Position numbers and translations under genes: made by a program. This document shows, piece after piece, positions 15,837 through 25,295 of a DNA stretch of 55,133 bases. This DNA is from SZUA-448 sp964602475 (lineage in GTDB: Bacteria > Bacillota > Clostridia > Lachnospirales > Lachnospiraceae), in NCBI GenBank assembly GCA_964602475.1, contig CAZRRN010000018.1, forward strand, positions 1 through 55,133, given 5' to 3'. Under the pieces are notes generated by a model. That model had not been told where the DNA came from. It ran no database searches and saw only the letters and a list, made by a program, of their open reading frames with translations. How positions within the stretch are numbered: position 1 is the stretch's first letter; every line of letters starts with the position of its first letter.

Positions 15837-16775
15837 CTATCCATTGACTGAATTGGAAATAATTATCTGTCCATCTTTCATTTCCAGCCGGATACGATTG
15901 GAATCCACTCCGATACTGTCCAGCATTTCTCGTGGCAGCTGTACCCGTCCCGCCCGGTCCAGTACCGCAAATTCATCATGCGTTTCCAGTCCTGAATCAA
16001 AGCCGCTGATGTTCTTAACCGATTCGGCATAGCTTTGCTTCATAATACGTTCACTGCTTGTCTTTCCGTCACGGATTGCTACAACACGGTTGACCTTTCC
16101 TGCAAGATGATTATCATGTGTAACAATAATTATCGTCAGATTCAGTTCTTTATTCAGAGTTCGAAATACCTCCAGCACCGAATCTGATGTTTTTACGTCC
16201 ACTGATCCGGTTGGTTCATCTGCCAGAAGAAGCTTTGGCCGGTTACTTAATGCAATTGCAATTGCAATTCGCTGCTGTTCCCCACCGGACAGCTGATTCA
16301 GCCTGCGATCCTTCCTTTGTGCGATTCCAACCATCTCCAGAAGTTCAAGTGCACGCTCCCTTCTTCGCGGTTCGGGTGCGAACAGCATCGGAATCTGAAC
16401 ATTTTGTAAAGCAGTCAGATACGGAAACAGATTTCGTGCATTATTCTGCCAGACAAATCCCACTGTTTTCTGCTTGTACTGTACCAGCTGCTTTTCTGTC
16501 ATATGGAACAGATCCTTTCCGTCCACATACAGGCTGCCCGCCGATGGACGGTCAAGACCACCCAGCATATTAAGAAAGGTCGATTTTCCGCTTCCGCTGT
16601 TGCCGATTACGGCTAGAAGCTCTCCTCGTTCCACCTTGAGATCCAATCCTTGCAGAGCCATAACCTCTATGTCTTTTGTCTTATATATTTTGACCAGATT
16701 ATCACACTCTACCATATAATCACTCTTAGCCGGTGTACCGGTTTCTATCGTCTCCGGCTGTTCTTTGATCTGCAT
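15837..16775 (-). CDS. MacB/LolD-type ABC ATPase with C-terminal AbrB/SpoVT-like domain
   Basis: Residues 15-235 form an export-type ABC ATPase: Walker A GNSGSGKST, Q-loop VWQNNARNLFPYL, signature LSGGEQQRIAIAIAL, Walker B LLLADEPTGS and switch His in VTHDNH. The last 45 residues (AVLDRAGRVQLPREMLDSIGV through DGQIIIS) look like a SpoVT/AbrB swapped-hairpin domain, usually a DNA-binding or dimerising module. The ATPase would power the FtsX-like permease encoded two genes upstream. It is the second ATPase of the exporter, so the two may form a heterodimer. The tail could couple transport to regulation or only assist dimerisation. GAGGGAT precedes the ATG. Confidence 0.87.
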   Translation of the reverse strand: MQIKEQPETIETGTPAKSDYMVECDNLVKIYKTKDIEVMALQGLDLKVERGELLAVIGNSGSGKSTFLNMLGGLDRPSAGSLYVDGKDLFHMTEKQLVQYKQKTVGFVWQNNARNLFPYLTALQNVQIPMLFAPEPRRRERALELLEMVGIAQRKDRRLNQLSGGEQQRIAIAIALSNRPKLLLADEPTGSVDVKTSDSVLEVFRTLNKELNLTIIIVTHDNHLAGKVNRVVAIRDGKTSSERIMKQSYAESVKNISGFDSGLETHDEFAVLDRAGRVQLPREMLDSIGVDSNRIRLEMKDGQIIISNSVNG

Positions 16776-16813
16776 CTTTATCCCTCATTTCTGCGCTGCT
16801 TCTAATTAAGATG

Positions 16814-17494
16814 TTATCGCCTCAGCGCGGTGGAATCTGTAATCTCATAGACTGCATCCCCAAGCTCCATCATCTTTGGATCATGTGTCGTAATAACAAC
16901 AGTCAGTCCTTCTTTACTGATTAAATCCTTGAATATTTTCATGACCTGAAGACCGGTCTGACTGTCCAGTTCTCCGGTCGGTTCATCTGCAAATATAACT
17001 GCCGGTTTATGAACAATTGCCCTCGCAATTGCCACACGTTGCTGTTCTCCTCCGGACATCTCCTGCGGCATGTGGTTCATTCTTGAGCCAAGACCCACCA
17101 TCCTTAGACACTCCTCCGCACGTACACGCATATTTCCTTTGTAATCTGCAAGTCGTAAAGCAAATTCAACATTTTCATAAGCTGTCATTACCGGAATCAG
17201 TGCCACCGCCTGAAATACAAAACCGATTCGTGTTCGTCGAAGCTGTTCCCTCTCAAGCTCTGATATCTTTGATATTTCTGTCTGCTCAAAATACACGGCT
17301 CCGCTGCTCGGTCGATCCAGCGCCCCAAGGATGTTCATAAGTGTTGTTTTTCCTGAGCCGGAACGTCCCTTAAGCACTGTCAGGGTTTGATCTTCAATCG
17401 TTATGTTCACATCATGCAATGCAGTAAATTCTGTTCCGTCCGGAAGCGGAAAAACCCGCTTAATTCCTTCGGTATGAATTTTTATCTTACCCAT
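16814..17494 (-). CDS. MacB/LolD-type ABC ATPase
   Basis: The start at 17494 (MGKIKIHTEG) is chosen because GAGGAAG stands 4-10 nt upstream; the longer frame begins inside the permease gene. The 226-residue protein has Walker A KGRSGSGKTT, Q-loop VFQAVALIPVMTA, signature MSGGEQQRVAIARAI, Walker B VIFADEPTGE and His in ITTHDP. It is complete, unlike the amino-acid ATPase at 2293-3474. It is separated from the FtsX-like permease by 7 nt and from the AbrB-tailed ATPase by 38 nt. The set encodes one exporter. Confidence 0.92.
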   Translation of the reverse strand: MGKIKIHTEGIKRVFPLPDGTEFTALHDVNITIEDQTLTVLKGRSGSGKTTLMNILGALDRPSSGAVYFEQTEISKISELEREQLRRTRIGFVFQAVALIPVMTAYENVEFALRLADYKGNMRVRAEECLRMVGLGSRMNHMPQEMSGGEQQRVAIARAIVHKPAVIFADEPTGELDSQTGLQVMKIFKDLISKEGLTVVITTHDPKMMELGDAVYEITDSTALRR

Positions 17495-17501
17495 AACTTC
17501 C

Positions 17502-20327
17502 TCATTCCTCACCAAGCTTCAGCGCCTGTGCAATTTTAATCTTTGATATCAATACGGCAAGAACAATCGTACAGAACACAAGCATTCCGACAATTACTGC
17601 TGCAAGCCGAATCACATCACTTTTTCCAACCAGAATTCCAATCGGTAATGTCTGATTTGTAACTCTGTATGCAATCTCAATTAATGGTACGAACAGCTTT
17701 GAAGCTATCACACCGATTCCGGCTCCGCAGGCAAGAGACAGAAAGGAGATAAATAAATGCTCATTGCAAAGCATCCTTATAAACTCCTTCATTGACATTC
17801 CCATTGCTCGATATACACCAAACATGAGCTCTCTCGAACGAATGGATAAAATCCAGAATATCAGGAAGCCGACCGTACACAGCAGCAGGGTCATAATAAA
17901 GTTAATCGTCAGCATTCCGTTCGTCACCTGATAAATGGTATCATTTCTTATATCAACAAGCAACTTTTCAGAATCAGAAAATGCCGTCAGTTTCAGGTTC
18001 TGTTCTTCTATAAAGTCATAAATAAACTGGGTATCTTCCTTTACTTTGATCCAGATTTGATAGGGAAGTACTCCGAAGTCATGTTGAACCAAATCAAAAT
18101 GGGCTACAATCAGATAATGATCGGTTGTCGATACCACTCCATCCGCTCCTGCCACATCGATTGTTGAAGAGAATGTCGGCCATGCATCTACAAAGCCATA
18201 TACGGTACCCTCACAGGTTTTTCCGTTTTCTCCTTTGAATTTGATTTTATCTCCTACCTTAACACCAAGATTTCGTTCAAAGCTTGTCGATAAAAGCAAA
18301 GCGTCTGTATTTTGTGAAATCAGATTCAGATAGCTGTTAAAATGTTCCTTTAGGATTCCTGTTTTCATAACCGCCGTTTTGCCGAATTCCCTTGTGTTGA
18401 TTCCAAGAAGCTCTATATTAGTCAGATCAACATTATTTACCGAAGCCGTTACCTCAGTTTCCTTGTATACCTTTGTAACACTCTCTGCGCCTCGCTCTGT
18501 CAATTCCAGGAACCGTGACTCATCCGGCTCATAATACTCCAGCTCTCTTCCGGGATTATCCTCCAGGGTATAGCTGTTATTTTTCCACTTTTCCTGCAGA
18601 ACGATATCCGCACCCACCTCATAGCGAAGACTGTCCTCGGCGTTCTTGTTGATTGTTCTTGCAATTCCGGCATTCAATATACCCATGGCAAGTGTCATGA
18701 TTAAAAATACCGATATAAACGATTGTTTTCTTCTTGTCTTAATTACCTGCAGAAATGATGCATATTCCGCCGGCTTCCAAAACCGCTTTCCGATACGATA
18801 AATCAGTTTTGTTATTAAGGGAAGAAGACGAAGACAAAGGAGTCCTGCACTGAAAATGAACAGCGAAGAATTAAGAAAAATCATCGGATCCAACGCTTCT
18901 CCATTTTGAATTCTTGCAGTAATCTGTTCCAGCTGTCCCGAAAAATTATAATAAAGATACAGGGATATAGCAAATAATATAACATCCAGATACATCCGCT
19001 GCCAGAACGGAGTCTGTTTCCTTTTGGATTTCTGCTTATGCTCAACAATTGTTATTCCGGCTGATTTCAGAGCCGGTATTGTCATCATGGCAATGGAAAG
19101 CAGACAGGCTATAACACCATAGAGTATCACGGTTTTATCAATTGTAAGCACCAGCGATTTTCTTCCGATGAATTCCATGAATGTATTGGTTGCTCCAAGA
19201 ATTCTGCACATAAGGTATGCACAGGGGATTCCAATAATCAAACTGATCAGTGAAATGACCGAACTTTGAGCCAGATAAACAAGAACAATCTGTCCTTTAC
19301 TGACACCGCGGCTTTTTAAGACTGCTATTTCATTTTGTTCCATCTGTATCATCTGACCTGAAACCATAAATATAAATGCGGCAAGCAACAGAAACATCGG
19401 TACCTGTAAAATCCACATCGTTGTTGTAACATTTCCGCTTTTTTCAATGTATTTATTCACCGCTGTCATATAATTTACTTCACACTCGGTTGTTCCCTTC
19501 ATTGCTGCTTCTGCAATCAGATACTCTCCGAATTCCTGCATGCTTTCTGTATCTTCCGGTGTGAACTGCATATAGTCATAAAGCACGGTGTCTTTGGTTG
19601 TATATACAAGATTATTCATTGATGCTTCATAAACTTCTTTTTCAAACAATGTTTCATCGATAAAAAATACCATGCCGTACTGTGCCGGTGAGGTTGCCCA
19701 GTACACATCATTTTCATCGGACGCCTCAAATACTCCCGCAATTCGCAAGCGGATTTCATTTCCGTCTGCGTCGTACAGTTTTTGCATTGTTATAATCTCA
19801 TTCAGCAAAAGATTCAGTCTGACCATCGTAGTCTGGCTGACAACACAGTCAATGACTCCATTTTCATCCCGTTCGGTCGAATAGAAGGAGCCAATGAGAA
19901 TGCTGCTGTGATTTTCAAGTCCGGTCAGACTTCCGACCGCTGCTGTCTTTCTCGCATAATCACTTTCCCGAATCAGATCCGGTATAAAATCCTTTTCTTT
20001 AACTTTACGAAACCTGATGGTCTGCAGAACCGGCAACGGAAGCATTTCTTGAATTTTCTCACCCATCCGGTCTGTTTCCTTAAAAAACACAGAATCAAGA
20101 AAAGCTTCATTTCCACGAAGAAGCGTGCTGGAAGCAGATACCGTGCCTGGATACAGATTCGTCTCTTCCATTGAACTGCTTAGATTACGGCTGAGCATTT
20201 TCTGCAGCGCAGCCTCCATATACATCGGATTACAGCAGGTAATGCTGACAAACAAAATATTACCAACCAGAAGACTGATGACCATCCATTTTTTCTGTAA
20301 CAATTTTTGTATCACAAAAGCTATCAT
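17502..20327 (-). CDS. FtsX/MacB-like ABC exporter permease, 10-TM type
   Basis: This 941-residue membrane protein has a first helix at residues 13-32, a large outside domain, three helices about 308-425, a pair about 455-510, another helix about 550, a second outside domain, and three C-terminal helices (about 800-935). That is a duplicated FtsX fold. The segment AVLKSRGVSKGQIVLVYL before the helices is the coupling region typical of the family. Such permeases export peptides, lipids or drugs or relay mechanical force, with the ATPases and HlyD-type adaptors. The substrate is unknown. The ATG has GAGG 8 nt upstream. The gene is flanked by adaptor genes, forming a five-gene exporter unit. Confidence 0.9.
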   Translation of the reverse strand: MIAFVIQKLLQKKWMVISLLVGNILFVSITCCNPMYMEAALQKMLSRNLSSSMEETNLYPGTVSASSTLLRGNEAFLDSVFFKETDRMGEKIQEMLPLPVLQTIRFRKVKEKDFIPDLIRESDYARKTAAVGSLTGLENHSSILIGSFYSTERDENGVIDCVVSQTTMVRLNLLLNEIITMQKLYDADGNEIRLRIAGVFEASDENDVYWATSPAQYGMVFFIDETLFEKEVYEASMNNLVYTTKDTVLYDYMQFTPEDTESMQEFGEYLIAEAAMKGTTECEVNYMTAVNKYIEKSGNVTTTMWILQVPMFLLLAAFIFMVSGQMIQMEQNEIAVLKSRGVSKGQIVLVYLAQSSVISLISLIIGIPCAYLMCRILGATNTFMEFIGRKSLVLTIDKTVILYGVIACLLSIAMMTIPALKSAGITIVEHKQKSKRKQTPFWQRMYLDVILFAISLYLYYNFSGQLEQITARIQNGEALDPMIFLNSSLFIFSAGLLCLRLLPLITKLIYRIGKRFWKPAEYASFLQVIKTRRKQSFISVFLIMTLAMGILNAGIARTINKNAEDSLRYEVGADIVLQEKWKNNSYTLEDNPGRELEYYEPDESRFLELTERGAESVTKVYKETEVTASVNNVDLTNIELLGINTREFGKTAVMKTGILKEHFNSYLNLISQNTDALLLSTSFERNLGVKVGDKIKFKGENGKTCEGTVYGFVDAWPTFSSTIDVAGADGVVSTTDHYLIVAHFDLVQHDFGVLPYQIWIKVKEDTQFIYDFIEEQNLKLTAFSDSEKLLVDIRNDTIYQVTNGMLTINFIMTLLLCTVGFLIFWILSIRSRELMFGVYRAMGMSMKEFIRMLCNEHLFISFLSLACGAGIGVIASKLFVPLIEIAYRVTNQTLPIGILVGKSDVIRLAAVIVGMLVFCTIVLAVLISKIKIAQALKLGEE

Positions 20328-20396
20328 AGGTTTTCCTCATATCAGAGCAATTTAATTTAGAATTCGGGGCTCCGGTTCAAATCCTTTCTGAAAAGA

Positions 20397-22448
20397 TTAT
20401 CGTATTACAAGCTTCTGTCCTTCGGACAATCCGCCAAGAATCCATGCCTTCTCGCCAAACCGTCTCCCGAAATTAACCAGCTGTGTTGATATCATACCAT
20501 CCTCTGACAATAGAACAGAGTACGCTTCGCCGGAACTGACTGCCGCATAATCTACTGTCAGCACATGATCCAGCTCAAACTGAACCGCTTCGACAGAATA
20601 TACGTAATCCATGTTCATACCGGCTTCAAATTCATCGACTCGGACGATGGCGGTTCCGCTCCACAGAGAGTTCGGAACAATATTCGAGGCATAAATTACT
20701 GTTCCTTCATAAGTTTTTTCCTTATCCATTGATTGGGTGATCTTTACCTTTTGATTAAATTTCAGAATTTTACTGCTGTCATCAATCAGCAAAACCGGTA
20801 TTTCGGAACTGATGATACTTCCAAGGTTCGACCAATATCCACTCATGCTTCCTTTTGTGGCAATATATTCAATGTACCCGCTGCAGGAGGCCGTCAGTGT
20901 AACACTGGCTGAATTAACAAGCTCAAGGTATTCCTTTCTTTGACTTTGAAGCTTTGCTTCATTTTCATAAATATAGCCGGCAAGCTCTGCCGTTTGTATT
21001 TTAGCTTCACAAGCTGCAATTTTTTTCAACTGCTCTGTCTTTTCTGTTTCTGCTTTCTTTTCCAGTGTGTCAATTTCGGATTCGCGCCTGGCAATCTCTG
21101 CCTGATACTCATTTTCTGCTGTCTTCAGGCTGATTTCTGCATTTAAAAGCTGCATCCGATCCTGACTCTTCGAGATGGTCATCAAAGCAGTACCTTTTTC
21201 AACATAATCTCCTGTTTTTACGAACACCTCTCCCACCGTTCCGTATTCACGATAATCGATTGAAACACGACCTGTATATCCAAGGGATGCTCCGGTAAAT
21301 TGTTTTGTAGAGGTTAAACTGTCATACATAACCTCAGTTACGGAATAATTATCTGAAACAGTAAGTGCTGTTCCATGGAGAAATACTTCTTCTCCTTCTG
21401 TAAGACCTTCCGTTATTTCCGTGAAAATTACTGTTTTAATTCCGGTCGTTATTTTTCTGTATTCCTTTTCTCCATTCCGGTTCACATAGACATATTCGCC
21501 GCTTTCCCCTGTCAGAATTGCACCCGAAGGAATTGCAAGTACCTGTTCCTTCCTATTCTGATATAGAATAATTGCACAATATAAACCGATTTTATCTTTC
21601 AGATCTGTTGTCGTAATCTTAAATCTGACCGGAATGGTTTTTCCGCTGTAGACATAGGAGTTTTTCTCTTCTGTTGAATAATCAAACAGCTCCAGATCGT
21701 AAATCTCTGCACCGATTCTTGCCTGTATTTTGTCATAGTCGGCTAAGTTATCTTCGGTCAGCTTTGTCGTTATGATACAGGGTGAATTGGTATCCGCTAT
21801 GACAAACTGATCCTGTCCCGCACTGACACGGGAACCGGCAGAAAGACCTCCAATGCAGGTAACCGTTCCTTCTGCAGGCGAATACAGTTCATAACCGACT
21901 GCATTTTCCTTAAGCTTTTCCAGTTCCTGATTCATTGCTGCCAGTTTCTGTTCAAATAAAACTCTATTGTATTCTAAGGAGGTTTCAAATTCTTCAAGCT
22001 CCAGCTTTTTAAGCTTCTGTTCCTTTCCTTCTGTATCGATTAGTTCAATCTTTATTTTATCGATTCTCGCTTCGAGTTCCTCAATCTGATTATCATATTC
22101 CAGATACGCATCAGCAATTGAATTATTTTGTTCTTCTATTGCCGTCATATCAGCTTTTGAATCAAGCACTCCAAGCAGATCCCCTTTCTTTACTGAATCT
22201 CCGATCCGAACATAGATCTGTTCAATATAACCGGAACGTTTAAACCCGGCTGTTACCGTAACCGCTGTAACCTCACTGTCAAAATAAGAACAATCATATA
22301 TATCAGTAATAACAACCTTCTGCATCTCCTGTTTTGCTTCAATCGGCATCAGCAATTCCGGTACTTCCTGCTCCTTAGCGTCTCCACATGCGGTTAGCAG
22401 TACTGCGGTCAGAATAATACAAAATAACTTTTTTTTATTATGCAGCAT
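20397..22448 (-). CDS. tandem-duplicated HlyD/RND-type adaptor lipoprotein
   Basis: A signal with lipobox LLTAC makes this a surface lipoprotein of 683 residues. It holds two adaptor units in tandem. Unit 1 (about 45-380) has a lipoyl-like half (GYIEQIYVRIGDSVKKGDLLGVLD), a coiled coil (100-180) and a second half (SPAEGTVTCIGG). Unit 2 (about 390-683) repeats the pattern: GTVGEVFVKTGDYVEKGTALMTI, a coiled coil (430-505), then SCSGYIEYIATKG. Adaptors normally have one unit of about 350-400 residues. It should bridge the FtsX-like permease and its cargo outside the membrane. A second, single-unit adaptor follows upstream. GGAGG precedes the ATG. Confidence 0.87.
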   Translation of the reverse strand: MLHNKKKLFCIILTAVLLTACGDAKEQEVPELLMPIEAKQEMQKVVITDIYDCSYFDSEVTAVTVTAGFKRSGYIEQIYVRIGDSVKKGDLLGVLDSKADMTAIEEQNNSIADAYLEYDNQIEELEARIDKIKIELIDTEGKEQKLKKLELEEFETSLEYNRVLFEQKLAAMNQELEKLKENAVGYELYSPAEGTVTCIGGLSAGSRVSAGQDQFVIADTNSPCIITTKLTEDNLADYDKIQARIGAEIYDLELFDYSTEEKNSYVYSGKTIPVRFKITTTDLKDKIGLYCAIILYQNRKEQVLAIPSGAILTGESGEYVYVNRNGEKEYRKITTGIKTVIFTEITEGLTEGEEVFLHGTALTVSDNYSVTEVMYDSLTSTKQFTGASLGYTGRVSIDYREYGTVGEVFVKTGDYVEKGTALMTISKSQDRMQLLNAEISLKTAENEYQAEIARRESEIDTLEKKAETEKTEQLKKIAACEAKIQTAELAGYIYENEAKLQSQRKEYLELVNSASVTLTASCSGYIEYIATKGSMSGYWSNLGSIISSEIPVLLIDDSSKILKFNQKVKITQSMDKEKTYEGTVIYASNIVPNSLWSGTAIVRVDEFEAGMNMDYVYSVEAVQFELDHVLTVDYAAVSSGEAYSVLLSEDGMISTQLVNFGRRFGEKAWILGGLSEGQKLVIR

Positions 22449-22480
22449 AAAACCTCCATCCTACGCATTGTTCCTATCGA

Positions 22481-23554
22481 TCAGCGAAGTACAATCAATG
22501 CGTTTTCTTCTAAACCATTTGTTATTTCTATATTATCATCACCGACAAATCCGGTTCGAATTTTCTGAATTGTTTTTATACCGTCTTTTTCAACATAAAC
22601 GATCTGACTTCCTCCTGCTTTCGTCACCGCTTTCTTCGGAAGATAAAGAACATTGTAACGGCTTCCTGTCTGAACAATTGCTTCTGCACGATCTCCCTGC
22701 TTTAGTCCTGCAACTGAGGTATTTAATACCATCTGAATTTTCATTTGTCCGATATTGCTTTTTCCTTCATCCATAATACTGGTTATCGTTCCTGAATAAG
22801 CTTTCCCTTTGATTTCCAATGTAACCTCTTCTCCTTCAACATAATACATCCACTTATTTGTTAATGAGGTAAAGGTCATTGTCGGATCAACGATTGTTAT
22901 GAAGTCACTTCCGCGTCTTGAGCGGTCATCTTCATTCACTTCAAGCAAATAGCTTACAACCCCGTCAATTTTCGAATAAATCCGACGGTTTTCTCGCTGA
23001 TTTTCCAGCTCGCTCTTCATTTCCTCCAGAAGATTGATCGTCAGCTGATTTTTTTCAAGTTCAAGGTGATACTCCTCTTTCGCTGTTTCCTTAGCCTTCT
23101 CTTCATCCATTCCGTTCAAAATACATCTTCTGTACGCAATCTCTATCATTTTGTTCAGATAATCCTGTTCTGCATAAGCTGTAATCAGATTCAGGTCACA
23201 ATCATAGATATCTTCATCAATGCTGCCCATGTCGAGTTCTGCCAACAGATCACCCTTTTGTACTGTGTCACCGATTTCAACATATACCGTTCCGTAGGAA
23301 AGATTACTGATAGAGAAACTGTAGGTTTCTTCAGCAGCAGGTTCATACTGCGCAGTCACCGAAACGCTGGTATATAAATCACCGCGTTTTACTGATGTAT
23401 AGATAAAATCCTCCGTCTCGTCCTCTGTAAATACCGGAACAGAACGGAATTCCTCTTCTCCGGGCAGTAATCCACAGCCTGCAAAAAAAACTGCTGTTAT
23501 TATGAACAGCATCAGCGTAAAAAAATTAGTTGTTCTGTAATTCCAATGTTTCAT
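22481..23554 (-). CDS. HlyD/RND-type adaptor lipoprotein
   Basis: The start at 23554 follows AGGGGATGA closely; a longer frame begins 18 nt earlier. The signal ends in AVFFAGC, so the 357-residue protein is lipid-anchored. It has one lipoyl-like half (GTVYVEIGDTVQKGDLLAELD), a helical hairpin (about 120-190), the complementary half (YSKIDGVVSYLLEVNEDD) and a beta-barrel region near the C-terminus. It is the second adaptor of the exporter, 32 nt from the duplicated one. It is the first gene of the exporter block behind the hairpin at 23609-23639. Confidence 0.87.
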   Translation of the reverse strand: MKHWNYRTTNFFTLMLFIITAVFFAGCGLLPGEEEFRSVPVFTEDETEDFIYTSVKRGDLYTSVSVTAQYEPAAEETYSFSISNLSYGTVYVEIGDTVQKGDLLAELDMGSIDEDIYDCDLNLITAYAEQDYLNKMIEIAYRRCILNGMDEEKAKETAKEEYHLELEKNQLTINLLEEMKSELENQRENRRIYSKIDGVVSYLLEVNEDDRSRRGSDFITIVDPTMTFTSLTNKWMYYVEGEEVTLEIKGKAYSGTITSIMDEGKSNIGQMKIQMVLNTSVAGLKQGDRAEAIVQTGSRYNVLYLPKKAVTKAGGSQIVYVEKDGIKTIQKIRTGFVGDDNIEITNGLEENALIVLR

Positions 23555-23608
23555 TTCATCCCCTATTTCCATATGGTTATGGATGTTCTTCTATCTGATT
23601 TTATGGAA

Positions 23609-23639
23609 AGAATCCCAAAAGCCACGCTTTCGGGATTCT
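23609..23639 (-). terminator. 14-bp hairpin between solute-binding protein and exporter genes
   Basis: On the minus strand, the 14-nt arms (23639-23626 and 23622-23609) pair completely around a 3-nt loop if one G-U pair is allowed; on the plus strand that pair is an A-C mismatch. Only a short, interrupted T-stretch follows. It could be a partial terminator or a 3' stabiliser that keeps the solute-binding mRNA abundant, as in malE-type operons. The rest of the 171-nt gap holds nothing else. Confidence 0.55.
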
Positions 23640-23725
23640 CTCCATGGCAAACCGCCAGTTTCTGCCAGAATGCCTTTATTCACATGTTGCTTTGTTTATG
23701 AACTGATTCATCTGAACAGTTCCTA

Positions 23726-25213
23726 TCAGTTGTTGTTTGCTTCGTTGATCAAAGCATCCCAAGTATCCTTCATAGCTTCTGCTGCTTCAGCAGGAGTCTG
23801 GCCGCCGAGTGTCCACCAGTACTGCGGTCCAAGATCAAGACCAGCGATCCAGTCGTTGTTCCATGTAGTTGCATTTGCTACAAGACGTCTGTAGGTAAGG
23901 TCAAGTGCTTCGGTATCACAGTATTTCTGATAACGGTTTTCAATCAATGCTTCCAGCGGATCATCACTGTAACCCGGTGTAGTATCAGTATACAGGTTAA
24001 ATGCAAAAGCGATCTTCCAAGCGGTCTGCGCATCATAGCATGCAGGAATCATCCAGACATTATCAGATACAACATTCGTATAATCTGTCATGTTAGGTCC
24101 CATCGGGAAACATACAAATCCGTATTCATCTGCCATTCCACCGCTCTGTAAATTAGAACATCTATACTCATTATCTACCTGGAAAGCGATCTCTCCATTG
24201 ATAAATGCAGCATAGAACCAATCCCAGTTTGCACCTTCCTCAGCCGGTTTCTTGTAAAGCTTCTCCAGACCGATTGCCCAGTTAATTGCATTTAAGTAAT
24301 CATCTGAAAGGGTGTTGTTATAAAACTTACCGTTAGCATCCTTACCAAACATAAAGGAACCGTTGGATGCAATAGCTGAAGTATAGAGTCCTGTATTACT
24401 GTCTGCAAGTGCATAAGTATCATATTCACCATCATTATCAATATCTCTTGTTGTCTTCTTGCAAAGATCTTCAAAAGCAGCCCAGTCCCAGGTCATGCTT
24501 TCCTGCATATCATACAGAGACTGCGGATCTACTCCTGCTTCTTCAAGGAGACGCTTGTTAAACCAGACACCGTTTCTCGGTTCTGTTGCACCCCAAAGCA
24601 GACCATAGGTTTTTCCTGCAAAGGTGGTATCCTCGATCATACTGTTAACCCATTTGTCTGCTGTCAGGTCAATACAATCTAGAGAAGCATAGTCATATGC
24701 CAGTCCGCTTAGGATCGGAGCACATGCTGAACCGTGCTTAACAGCCATAAGATACAGATCCTCAGAGCCTGAGGTTGCAATCTCGGTGAAGAAATTACCA
24801 CATTCACCCCAGCTGCTGACAGCCTTACGCTCGATGGTAAAATTGTAGGTTTCCATGCACCAGTCAAGGTATTCTTCTGTAGCTTCATCCTGTGCGGTCT
24901 TATTCTCATCTGCTACCGGTGAATACCAATAGTCGCCGATGATTACGTGAACTCCGCCAAGATCATATACATTACCGTCTGCATCTTTCAGAATCTTGAT
25001 TCCGCCGTATCCGAGAGCCTCGGTCGGTGTAGGGGTTGCTGCATCGGTGGGTGTTGCTGTTGCATCCGGTGCTGTTGTTGCCTTCGGTGCTGTTGTTGCA
25101 GTTGGTCCCGGTGCGCTGGTCGGATTACCCGATCCATTGTTGCCGCATGCTGCAAGACCTGCAATCATCGCTACTACCAAAACAATAGCGAAAAGTCTTT
25201 GTAACTTTTTCAT
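23726..25213 (-). CDS. carbohydrate ABC transporter solute-binding lipoprotein (family 1)
   Basis: The signal ends in the lipobox AGLAAC, followed by a Thr/Ala/Pro linker (27-68). The remaining 425 residues are a family-1 extracellular solute-binding protein, recognised by GKTYGLLWGATEPRNGVWFNKRLLEEAGVDP and by FINGEIAFQVDN. It captures an oligosaccharide and hands it to the permease pair at 25296-27213. AAGGAGG precedes the ATG. It is the third and most typical binding component of the locus. The bound sugar is unknown but is expected to be a side-chain-bearing xylan fragment from context. Confidence 0.92.
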   Translation of the reverse strand: MKKLQRLFAIVLVVAMIAGLAACGNNGSGNPTSAPGPTATTAPKATTAPDATATPTDAATPTPTEALGYGGIKILKDADGNVYDLGGVHVIIGDYWYSPVADENKTAQDEATEEYLDWCMETYNFTIERKAVSSWGECGNFFTEIATSGSEDLYLMAVKHGSACAPILSGLAYDYASLDCIDLTADKWVNSMIEDTTFAGKTYGLLWGATEPRNGVWFNKRLLEEAGVDPQSLYDMQESMTWDWAAFEDLCKKTTRDIDNDGEYDTYALADSNTGLYTSAIASNGSFMFGKDANGKFYNNTLSDDYLNAINWAIGLEKLYKKPAEEGANWDWFYAAFINGEIAFQVDNEYRCSNLQSGGMADEYGFVCFPMGPNMTDYTNVVSDNVWMIPACYDAQTAWKIAFAFNLYTDTTPGYSDDPLEALIENRYQKYCDTEALDLTYRRLVANATTWNNDWIAGLDLGPQYWWTLGGQTPAEAAEAMKDTWDALINEANNN

Positions 25214-25248
25214 AACTTCCTCCTTATAATTGTTTTAATTTATCATAA

Positions 25249-25263
25249 GAAGCTTTCAGCTTC
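25249..25263 (-). promoter_or_regulatory. short hairpin in the leader of the solute-binding lipoprotein
   Basis: GAAGCT-TTC-AGCTTC is a 6-bp hairpin 36 nt upstream of the ATG, with no T-run. It may tune translation or mRNA half-life. A weak promoter-like pair (TTGATA, 19-bp spacer, TATAGG on the minus strand) lies just upstream, but the spacing is poor. Confidence 0.3.
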
Positions 25264-25295
25264 CTATAATCTTCTTTACACAGAAATTATCAATT

